From assembly GCA_031291635.1 (NCBI GenBank), contig JARLIR010000172.1, positions 1-38,616 of the forward strand: a stretch of DNA of 38,616 nucleotides. Reading direction: 5' to 3'. Origin of the DNA: Rhizomicrobium sp. (lineage in GTDB: Bacteria > Pseudomonadota > Alphaproteobacteria > Micropepsales > Micropepsaceae). The notes beneath the pieces were generated by a model. That model saw only the letters and a program-made list of their open reading frames with translations, was not told the DNA's origin and ran no database searches. The translations under genes and the position numbers were made by a program. Below, in pieces: positions 23,119 to 30,712 of the stretch. Each line of letters opens with the position of its first letter. Position 1 is the first letter of the stretch.

Positions 23119-24990
23119 ATGTCCGGCGGGATCAGTGCAATCCGCGGCTTCGACTACCAGGCAACGGTCATTTTGGACCTTATGCTTGACCATTTCGACC
23201 AACACGGGACTGGTGCGTCTGTCCGACCTGAGGGCGAGGATGACCTCGATCTGCGATGGGACGTGTCAGGCGTTGAGCATCGCCGCTTCATTCAAGTCAA
23301 AAAGCCCACCGAAGACGTACAAGCCCAAGCTAAACCCTCTCCCTGGACCTTGCCGAATATCGTTGAGCGCCTGCTCCCGGATGCACTCGGTCGACTGGTT
23401 GGCAATAGTTTCGAGCAAGTCTGGGTGCTCGGCGATGATATCGAGGACCGGGTCGCGAAGCTCTTCGATGCCGGTGCACTCGCACCGGTCAAGGAAGCGC
23501 AGGCGTACTGGAGTGTTGTCCACCGCCTTGCATGCACCCATGGGCAGACATTGCTTGCAGCGAAATCAAGCACGTCCTCTGCGGTATCTAGGTGGCGGGC
23601 ACCAAACACTTTGCCCAGTGATCCTCTCCTGGCTGGGGCGGAGCTGGTCTTTGCCGCGAACTCTTTCGTGCAACGGCATGGCACTGAGGGTCAGGACTTC
23701 GCGCGGCATTACAAACACGAGGTTCGGCGACTTCACGGAGTCTTGCCGGGCATCCTAAGCAGGATCCGTGTGTGTGCCGCCAATGGAAGCGAGATCGATG
23801 TTGCTGATCGTGTCATGCAGCGCCTCGAGCAGCGTTATCAGCTACTGCGCCAGGTCATCGAATTTACGTTGTTTCGCAACCTGCGAGGGTTCATCAACGA
23901 TATTTCCAAACAGCCGGGGCGGACGTTCGATCAAGAGGAACTCGAGACGGAGCTGAGATCGGTCTGGCCTCTCATGGTCCCCATAAAATCGCCGCCACCA
24001 CTGGAAGCTGACCATGTGAGGCGGCCCTTTCTTGCGGACAAGCTTAGCGAAGAATGGGAAGCTTCGGCTATCGAAGTGGTCGGAATATCAGGCTCAGGCA
24101 AGACCCGTTTGGCGGCCGAGGTGATTGAGCGCCACTCCGTCCTTCATCCCAACCAACTGGCATTGTATGCGGAGGTCCGGCACGACAATAGTTTGCGAGA
24201 TTGCGTGGCGGGCGCGGCGTTTCATCTTCGGCGGCGAGGTATCGCTGGCCCCTTCGCGGTTGCGATTCAGCCTGAGCAGAGTGCCGAGACAGCGCTAATA
24301 AACTTGGCAAAGTCGTTCGCTATAATCCCGACCAAATGTCTGCTGGTCCTGGATTTCGTGGAAGGTCGGGAACCTGATGGTTTCGCCAGAGATCTGGCAA
24401 CCTTCATTCGGGGCATGGCACGAAATACGTTACGTGTGGTTGTGTTTGGGCAACAGCGCAGCCTTCGCGAACTTACCGGGCTGGAGCAGGCGCAGTTCGG
24501 CGTCCGTGGCATCGATGCTCCCGGGTTGACGTTCGAGCAGTTCGTGACAATGGTTGCGCATCGGCATAACGACCCTAACAGGGTGCAACTTTCAGCTCTC
24601 TACGAGCAGATAACGGCTGGACGCGAGGCCGGCCTCTACGTCAGCTTGGCCCAGGCACTCGCTCGTGCCCAAACATTCGACGAAATGGCTGCGATCGCGG
24701 CCCTCCCCGCAGAGGAACGTCTCGGCAGCGCCGAGCGGAGCCGCTTCAGCCGAATAAGCACTGCTGGCCGAGCCGCCGCGGAAAAGCTCACCTGCTTTGC
24801 TATGCCGTTTCGACGCGTAGAGGCCGAAGACAAGTGGCACGACATGATCGGCGAGCCGACCATCGCCGACGCTATCCTCGATAGGATCGTCCACAACGCC
24901 CACCGCATCACCCTCGAAGGCGACAGCATGCGAAAACGAAAAAACCGCCCCTTGACCGACGCCGAAATCAGCGACACCAATCCAACCTGA
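23119..24990 (+). pseudogene. Truncated Cap4/DUF4297-like nuclease plus P-loop NTPase, tail replaced by istB sequence
   Basis: The frame has 623 codons. Residues 1 to about 180 look like a DUF4297/Cap4-type restriction nuclease: [20 protein letters not shown] at the start, [11 protein letters not shown] as the metal-binding acid, and RRFIQVKKP as the Q-x-K motif. A P-loop NTPase region follows, with Walker A GISGSGKT at 322-329 and Walker B CLLVLDF near 406. Proteins of this design (nuclease plus STAND-like ATPase plus sensor repeats) act in anti-phage defence and are normally longer. From about residue 570 the sequence ([20 protein letters not shown], then VHNAHRI) is the C-terminal end of an IS21-family IstB ATPase. 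The original sensor end is therefore missing and the protein is probably inactive, or a chance fusion. It is divergent from the DUF6088 operon. Confidence 0.75.
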
Positions 24991-25101
24991 CATCAACCAG
25001 GCCATCGAGAATCGACCCACCACAATCGCTGTCCGCCATTTAGCGAAACAGCTGTCCGGGATTTAGCGAAGCCGCTGTCCCGTTTTTGCGAAATACGCAC
25101 A
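24820..25101 (+). mobile_element. Right-end fragment of an IS21-family element (istB tail and terminus)
   Basis: The fragment starts inside the frame of the preceding gene with the last 54 codons of an istB gene, then carries the non-coding end with three tandem 23-base repeats and stops near 25101, where IS3-family orfB sequence begins. IS21 termini begin with TG and carry such multiple repeats. The outer end at 25101 looks like a genuine IS end (TGTGCG on the minus strand), whereas the inner end near 24820 is a deletion junction. The rest of the element (istA, most of istB, left end) is gone. Confidence 0.75.
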
Positions 25102-25868
25102 AGGCTCGAATGGGGCCTCTGGCGATTGTAAAAATCCAGATACCGGCCAATCGAAGTGCGTGCCTCGCCGACACTGGCGTAGGCCTTGAGGTACACCTCT
25201 TCATATTTGACCGATCTCCAGATGCGCTCGACAAAGACGTTGTCGCGCCACGAGCCTTTGCCATCCATACTGATCGCGATGGCGTTGTTCAGCAGCACGC
25301 TGGTGAAGACCGCGCTGGTAAACTGGCTGCCCTGATCGGTGTTGAAGATGTCCGGCTTGCCAAAACGCACCAACGCATCTTCGACGGCCTCGATGCAGAA
25401 CGCCGCCTCCATCGTGATCGAGAGCCGCCAGGACAGAACCCGGCGGCTGAACCAATCGACCACGGCGGCGAGATAGACAAAGCCGCGCGCCATCGGGACG
25501 TAGGTGATGTCCATCGCCCAGACTTGGTTGGGCCGCTCCACCGCCATATGGCGCAGCAGATAGGGATAAATCTTATGCCCCGGCGCGGGTTTGGAGGTGT
25601 TGGGACGGCGATAGAGCGCCTCCAATCCCATCTGTTTCATCAGCGTGGCGACATGGCGGCGGCCAACCGCGAGGCCTTCACGGTGCAGCATGTCGCGCAA
25701 CATCCGGCTGCCCATGAAGGGGTATTCCAGATGCAACTCGTCGATGCGCCGCATAATCGCCAAATCTCGCTCCAACACCGGCCGGGGCATGTAGTAGACG
25801 CTGCCCCGGCTGACGTTCAGAGCCTTCGCCTGGCGTGTGATGGGCAAATCGTGCGAACGGTCGATCAT
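24993..25868 (-). pseudogene. IS3-family transposase OrfB, C-terminus cut by the IS21 end
   Basis: The frame has 291 codons with a start overlapping orfA (ATGA). The HTH_21 region (YPFMGSRMLRDMLHREGLAVGRRHV) is followed by an rve integrase core with a complete DDE set: Asp in VWAMDITYVP, Asp in IFNTDQGSQFTS, and Glu in NVFVERIWRSVKYEEVY. The last genuine residues are YNRQRPHSSL. From about 25101 the frame reads backwards into the IS21 terminal repeats and yields VRISQKRDSGF and onwards, which is foreign. Only the final residues and the 3' terminal repeat of the IS3 element are lost, so the catalytic core is intact but the element can no longer move by itself. Confidence 0.85.
25028..25096. 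repeat. Three tandem 23-base terminal repeats of the IS21 fragment
   Basis: Units start at 25028, 25051 and 25074, each beginning gctgtcc and containing a tttagcgaa or tttgcgaaa core. They match each other imperfectly, with the first two closest. Multiple terminal repeats are transposase binding sites in IS21 elements. Confidence 0.75.
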
Positions 25869-26239
25869 CGCTTTGCGCTCAGCATGCCGGCCTTGGTGAG
25901 CGCACCTTCCAAAAAATCGTTCTCCAGCGTCAGCTCGCCGATCTTGGCGTGAAGCGCTTTCAAATCCACCGGTGCCGCCTCGACGACTGGCACTCCGGAG
26001 TCGAATACGCCTGCCGCGCCCTCCAGCAATTGCGCTTTCCAGGCTGTGATCTGGTTCGCATGAACGTCAAAAAACAGCGCCAACTCAGTCAGCGTCTTCT
26101 CACCCTTGAGGGCAGCCAAAGCCACCTTCGCCTTGAAGGCCGCTGAGTGGTTCCGGCGTGGTCGTCTCGTCATAATATCTCCTGCTTCGCGGCAATCCTC
26201 GCCGCTATCAGGCAGAAAATCCACTTATCACCCTGTTCA
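25102..26239 (-). mobile_element. IS3-family element lacking its 3' end
   Basis: It consists of orfA and truncated orfB plus about 65 bases upstream of orfA, where TGAACAGGGTG (minus strand, starting at 26239) is the probable 5' terminus. The 3' end was removed by the IS21 insertion at about 25101. No matching terminal repeat can therefore be shown, and the outer limit is approximate. Confidence 0.7.
25865..26173 (-). CDS. IS3-family transposase OrfA
   Basis: This protein has 102 residues from the ATG at 26173, preceded by caggagat. A longer in-frame start at 26224 gives an unlikely extension. The N-terminal HTH_Tnp_1 domain is clear: [20 protein letters not shown], then [23 protein letters not shown] leucine-rich helix follows ([19 protein letters not shown]), typical for OrfA dimerisation. 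The stop overlaps the orfB start (ATGA). OrfA binds the IS ends and regulates transposition together with OrfB. Confidence 0.9.
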   Translation of the reverse strand: MTRRPRRNHSAAFKAKVALAALKGEKTLTELALFFDVHANQITAWKAQLLEGAAGVFDSGVPVVEAAPVDLKALHAKIGELTLENDFLEGALTKAGMLSAKR

Positions 26240-26449
26240 AAATCCCGAGGCCAGCTCAATATCAACACCAAAGGGGTCATCACCATCGACATCTCACGGC
26301 ATCGGCATCGTCTTATCGCCGGACATAGCCCCATGGCCAAAGTTCAGAGCGCAATCTGAAAAAACCTCTATAGTTAGCAATATCAACCGCTTACTAAACG
26401 GCTCCAAGTTTTATCTCTGTGATTTCAATAACTTGCTTAGCGGCACTTT
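26240..26449. other. Short unassigned stretch between IS remnants
   Basis: The plus-strand frame ending near 26359 includes GVITIDISRHRHRLIAGH, which looks like the end of a former protein but matches no family I can name. Bases 26350-26449 are AT-rich and show nothing. Confidence 0.4.
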
Positions 26450-26650
26450 TTGCACGGGTGTTACGAGAACCCCGAATTGCATACATTCGTGGTCCTGCCA
26501 AAACGCTGGATTGTCGAGCGCACCATCGCCTGGCTCAACCGATGCCGCAGACTCGCCAAAGATTGGGAGTGCCTCAACCGCAAAGCGCTCGCCTTTCTGC
26601 GCCTCGCCTCAATCCGGCTCATGCTGCGAAAACTTTGCAATCCTGTATGA
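26450..26650 (+). pseudogene. C-terminal remnant of an IS5-family transposase
   Basis: About 60 codons ([20 protein letters not shown], then [20 protein letters not shown], then [11 protein letters not shown]) match the C-terminal end of IS427-group IS5 transposases, including the catalytic-region Glu in VERTIAW. Everything before about 26474 is missing. The end of the element follows at about 26670, where tgtccggacagactc resembles the usual IS427-type terminus. Bases 26670-26813 contain a short minus-strand frame (DTNGADSNNGGLQSAV), perhaps the decapitated end of another gene, which I cannot assign. Confidence 0.75.
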
Positions 26651-26813
26651 TGTGTCCGGACAGACTCTAATACTTCTGCCGTCTGTGACCACTAAGACTG
26701 GCGCCGTGGCGGGCATCCCAGTGGTGTTCGCTTGAGTGAGGCTGCCGTTGTCCTGGCCCGGATGATAGACGGCGCTTTGAAGACCTCCGTTATTCGAATC
26801 CGCTCCATTTGTG

Positions 26814-27089
26814 TCAATAGTATCCTGGCATCTCAGCATTGATGAGATAGAGAATCGCGAACAATGCCGAAGGTGCTGAGACCCACATCCCGGCGATGTA
26901 ACGGCCCGAGCGATTAAGTCGCCAAATGATCATCGCCGCGAGCAACCCCAGCACTGGAACGAGGCCGTACACGATCACTTCGGTCGTAGCACCCCAGCCA
27001 AACACGAAATGGCGAACGAGGTTTTGGATACAAAGCCCGGTCCATATAACTCCGCCCACAATCGTAAACCACTTAAGGGCTTTCTGCAT
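26814..27089 (-). CDS. Small membrane protein behind the split Rhs locus, candidate immunity protein
   Basis: This protein has 91 residues from the ATG at 27089, with aggaaagg upstream. Three hydrophobic segments are visible: WFTIVGGVIWTGLCIQNL, VIVYGLVPVLGLLAAMIIW and GMWVSAPSALFAILYLI, with RLNRSGR between the second and third. No family is recognised. It starts 31 bases after the rhs stop, in the same direction, which parallels the small membrane genes behind the other two toxin ORFs in this window. Confidence 0.6.
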   Translation of the reverse strand: MQKALKWFTIVGGVIWTGLCIQNLVRHFVFGWGATTEVIVYGLVPVLGLLAAMIIWRLNRSGRYIAGMWVSAPSALFAILYLINAEMPGYY

Positions 27090-27119
27090 AAGACACACCT
27101 TTCCTGGTACGTTTCTCGA

Positions 27120-30100
27120 CTAGTGCACATGGGAATTTGCGAACGAGGAAGCGCATGTCTCCGCGTTCTCTGTCAGACCTATGCAGCCACCACCTCCGGG
27201 CAAAAGCGAATGTCCCACTTCATGCCAGATGATGAAGAGCGTACTTAAATTCGAATTTATGTTGAACCCGTCGAAGTATGACAATGGATACGCCGCCGCT
27301 GCGTAGAGCCATGTGAATGGAGTTTTCGTGTACCCGCCTGCGTGTATCCACACCTCGCCATGCTCGTCATGATACCACTTGATCCTGGCGGAGGCTTCAT
27401 CAAGGGTAGAGAATGTCAACTGATCGCCCGTGGCATTCTTGATTATATACGTGTCTGAGTCATTGAAGAAAATTTCGTGAGCATGCCCGGGAGTGTTCTG
27501 ATACTTGGCGATTGCCGCATCAATGATCTTCTTGCGATCAGCAGCGGGTATTTCTTTTCCGCCGAATAAATCGCCCTGAGCTCTCGAAAAGAAAAATCCC
27601 CCATTTGTGCCACCAAAGTAACCTTGTTCGATGGCGCTTTTAATATCCCCGCCCCCGAAAATCGGACTCCCTAGCGGGGCCATATGCAGTAGCCCATCAC
27701 TATCAGTCATCCCGACAACATAGGCGTTAGCGTACGAATTTGAGCCGTCAGCATTAGTATGCGCGACGATTGGAACGCTAACCAGTTGCGGAATATTGAT
27801 CTTACTGTTACTCGCGCTATTACCGGAAATTGCGGCCCTCACCTCAGTAGCAAACCCCGTAGAAAAATTAGCACTCGTGTGCGCCTCAAAGTCCGCAGGG
27901 CTTGTTGAAATACCTATACTAAATAAACCCATAATTGAGGATAAATAGTCTTCCTGCGCATACACACCCGACTTGGTCCAACCAGCCCATGCGTCATCAT
28001 CATGTCCCGTTGGATCGGTCGCGGAGAGCGGGCGGTTGCGGACGTAGGTGTAGCGGTTATAGCTCTGGCCGTCATAGGGATCTGGCACCATGCTGTCCGC
28101 CGACATGAACCTGCCTAGCGCTGGATCGTAGATGCGGGCGTTTGCGTTAATGAGGCAAGCGGCATCAATCTGTTCGTGCCCGGTGAAGCCACGGGTGGTT
28201 TGGCTGGTCAGCGAGCAGCTGGTGTCATCTGAGCCATCCGGATTGCGCCGCTTTCCCCAGGCATCATAGGCCTCGCGCGCACCTTGCGGCACACTTCCCA
28301 TCTCATCAGTGATTACCGCCACAGAGCCCAGGTGATCGAGCACGAAGTAGCGCATAGCGGTGGTGGCGCCCGAGAGCTTCTCGGCCACGATACGCCCGTC
28401 GGCCTGGATGTAATCGTGCCATGTTGTGGAGGATCCTGACACCTGCTTCTCTGCCATCGCGCCCGACACCGGATCATTCAAATAATAGGTAGCCCCGGAA
28501 GGTCCAGTCATTTTAATACGGGCGTGTTCGCTGTCATAGTTGAGGGCGATTGTGGCTGAGCCCTGCTGGATCGACGCGGTCATGTTGAAGCTGGTGTAAG
28601 CGATAGTCCGCCCCGCCCCTGTCGTCATATTGCCATTGGCATCGTAACTATAGCTGGGGTTGGCGACGCCATTGACCGTACCAGAGATGGAAGCGACCGC
28701 ATGGGGACGGGAGCCGTAGCTGTAGGAGCCCAGACCCGACTTCGTTATAACGTTGCCTAGCGCGTCATAGCCGACCGTCTTGTGGTTCTGACCTGAACTG
28801 CAGGCCGAGACTGAATTACCTACGGCGTATTCAGTAAGGCGGTTTAATGCATCATAACAGGCGTATTCGAAGATGCTTTGAAGGTTATCGGAGCGGTAGG
28901 TGAGATTGCCCAGCGTGTCGTACTGATAGTCGAATGCAGCCACACCGTCACCAGGGCCTGAACGGATATTTGTCATCAGACCCGTGTTGGCGTCAAAATA
29001 CTGCGTCGTGCCGATGCCGTTTCCGGCGGCTTGAGAGATGAGATGCAGCTCTGCATCGCGGGCATTGGCCGTCCAATAGGCTTGGGGGGAGTTGGGATCT
29101 TTCACTTGGTTCAGGTAGCCATTGGCGTTGTAGATGTATTGCGTGGTGAAGCCGGAAGGATAGGCGATGGTCGACGGTCGACCGCCGTTGCTCTCATACC
29201 CTGTGGTGAAGGTGTGATTGATTCCATCGACAGTCAAGCCCGACTGAACGGGCCGTCCATAGCCGTCATAAGAGATGGTACGGTCGGAGATAACAACCGA
29301 ACATCCGCCATCCGTGCAGGCTTTGGCCTCCACCAACTTACCGATATTGCGGTTGGAGCCCGAGAAGGTTGCGCTCGAACCATAGGTCCAAAACGAGACC
29401 TGGCCGTTTTCACTGCGGGTGGTGACACGGCCAACTACATCGTAGGCCAGCGTAGTCGTCTGCCCCTTGGCGTCAGTCTGGGTGATCATCTGGCCCAGCA
29501 CGTCATAGCTATAGGTCCAGCCCCCCATATCGGGATCGTTCGACGCCGTCTTGCGCCCCAGCGCGTCATAGCTGTTAGTGATCTGATTGCCGTTCGGATT
29601 GGTTACGGAGGTCAGATTGTTGTAGGCATTATAACCATAACTGGTAGTGTTATTCGCGGCATCGACCACACTCGCCACTTGACCTTGGGCGTTCTTGGTT
29701 GTGGTCGTCGTCTGGCCTTTGTCGTTGGTCCCCGTCACTGTTAGCCCGTGATAGGCGTAGACAGCGTAGCCGCTATTGGGCGTGTCGTTGCGCGTCACCC
29801 GCCCCAAAGCATCATTAGTATTGACGGTCCATTTGGGGGTGCCACCAGAGGCGAGGTAGGGCCGGCTGGTTTGATGCACATTGCCGTTGCCGTCATATTG
29901 TGTCAGCGCTCGGATAGTGCTTCCGTCAAAACCAGCCGTCTCCACACCAATTTGCCGGGACAGGATGTCATAATAGACCGTGGAACTGGGACTCGTGACC
30001 GTTGATCCATCTGGGCCATAGGCAATCATCGATGCCGCAAAAGCCGCGCCACTGACCGAACAGCTGGTCGTCGTGCAATCGATATAGGTGTAAACTGTTT

Positions 30101-30581
30101 TGCCCCCATCTGGGCGGATTTCTTGGGTGACACGACCAAATCCGTCATAGCTCCAACTCGTGACCAGCCCGTTTAGGTCTGTGTGATAAAGTGGAAGTCC
30201 GGTGCGAGAATCGTAGGCCCAGCTCTCGCTTTGTTGTAGGGCGTTGGTGGCCGAGGTCTGGAACTGCCCTTGACCATCGAAACCCGCTGTCGTGTTCCTT
30301 GTGGCGATCCCCTGCCCACTCACTGCAGCCGTAGTTCGATGGCCGTAACCGTCGTAACCGTAATCGGTTTCAACGCGGTAATTGGAATCGTTCGGCTGAA
30401 TGACTTCACTGGTCAAAAGGCCGGTGTTGGCGTCATAGCTGAACGATGACGATCGCGTCAGTGTGTCCGCCCAAACGGGGCCGGACAGATACGATAGCCC
30501 GAAAACGGCTGCGATACACCAGATCGCACGCGCTGCATTCCGTTTCGGGGCATCTCCCGCCTCGTCTGTTTGCCTGGACAT
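27120..30581 (-). CDS. Secreted Rhs-repeat toxin with an HEVGH metallopeptidase-like C-terminal domain
   Basis: This 1153-residue protein starts at the ATG at 30581 (a TTG two codons earlier is possible). A Sec signal peptide is clear: basic start, hydrophobic core AIWCIAAVFGLSYLSG, and probable cleavage after PVWA (about residue 38). Some 800 residues of YD/Rhs repeats follow. The core ends with YDPALGRFMSADSM and NRPLSATDPTGH near residue 860. The 293-residue tip ends with LFIIWHEVGHSLLPGGGG and, 16 to 19 residues further, ENAE. HExxH with a downstream Glu is the zinc-binding pattern of gluzincin-type metallopeptidases, so the tip is probably a protease toxin. The HEVGH codons lie at about 27210-27224. 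The gene follows the SpvB gene by 131 bases and precedes a small membrane gene. Confidence 0.9.
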   Translation of the reverse strand: MSRQTDEAGDAPKRNAARAIWCIAAVFGLSYLSGPVWADTLTRSSSFSYDANTGLLTSEVIQPNDSNYRVETDYGYDGYGHRTTAAVSGQGIATRNTTAGFDGQGQFQTSATNALQQSESWAYDSRTGLPLYHTDLNGLVTSWSYDGFGRVTQEIRPDGGKTVYTYIDCTTTSCSVSGAAFAASMIAYGPDGSTVTSPSSTVYYDILSRQIGVETAGFDGSTIRALTQYDGNGNVHQTSRPYLASGGTPKWTVNTNDALGRVTRNDTPNSGYAVYAYHGLTVTGTNDKGQTTTTTKNAQGQVASVVDAANNTTSYGYNAYNNLTSVTNPNGNQITNSYDALGRKTASNDPDMGGWTYSYDVLGQMITQTDAKGQTTTLAYDVVGRVTTRSENGQVSFWTYGSSATFSGSNRNIGKLVEAKACTDGGCSVVISDRTISYDGYGRPVQSGLTVDGINHTFTTGYESNGGRPSTIAYPSGFTTQYIYNANGYLNQVKDPNSPQAYWTANARDAELHLISQAAGNGIGTTQYFDANTGLMTNIRSGPGDGVAAFDYQYDTLGNLTYRSDNLQSIFEYACYDALNRLTEYAVGNSVSACSSGQNHKTVGYDALGNVITKSGLGSYSYGSRPHAVASISGTVNGVANPSYSYDANGNMTTGAGRTIAYTSFNMTASIQQGSATIALNYDSEHARIKMTGPSGATYYLNDPVSGAMAEKQVSGSSTTWHDYIQADGRIVAEKLSGATTAMRYFVLDHLGSVAVITDEMGSVPQGAREAYDAWGKRRNPDGSDDTSCSLTSQTTRGFTGHEQIDAACLINANARIYDPALGRFMSADSMVPDPYDGQSYNRYTYVRNRPLSATDPTGHDDDAWAGWTKSGVYAQEDYLSSIMGLFSIGISTSPADFEAHTSANFSTGFATEVRAAISGNSASNSKINIPQLVSVPIVAHTNADGSNSYANAYVVGMTDSDGLLHMAPLGSPIFGGGDIKSAIEQGYFGGTNGGFFFSRAQGDLFGGKEIPAADRKKIIDAAIAKYQNTPGHAHEIFFNDSDTYIIKNATGDQLTFSTLDEASARIKWYHDEHGEVWIHAGGYTKTPFTWLYAAAAYPLSYFDGFNINSNLSTLFIIWHEVGHSLLPGGGGCIGLTENAETCASSFANSHVH

Positions 30582-30712
30582 CGCCAATCCCCCTCGAAGC
30601 CCGCACAGTGAGTGCAGTAAATAGATTGCCCTTGCAGCCTGTATTCCAACGCAGCGTGCCCGCTTACGCTGTACCAGTCACTTCGACACCAGCGCTCGCA
30701 AAAGCGTCGACT

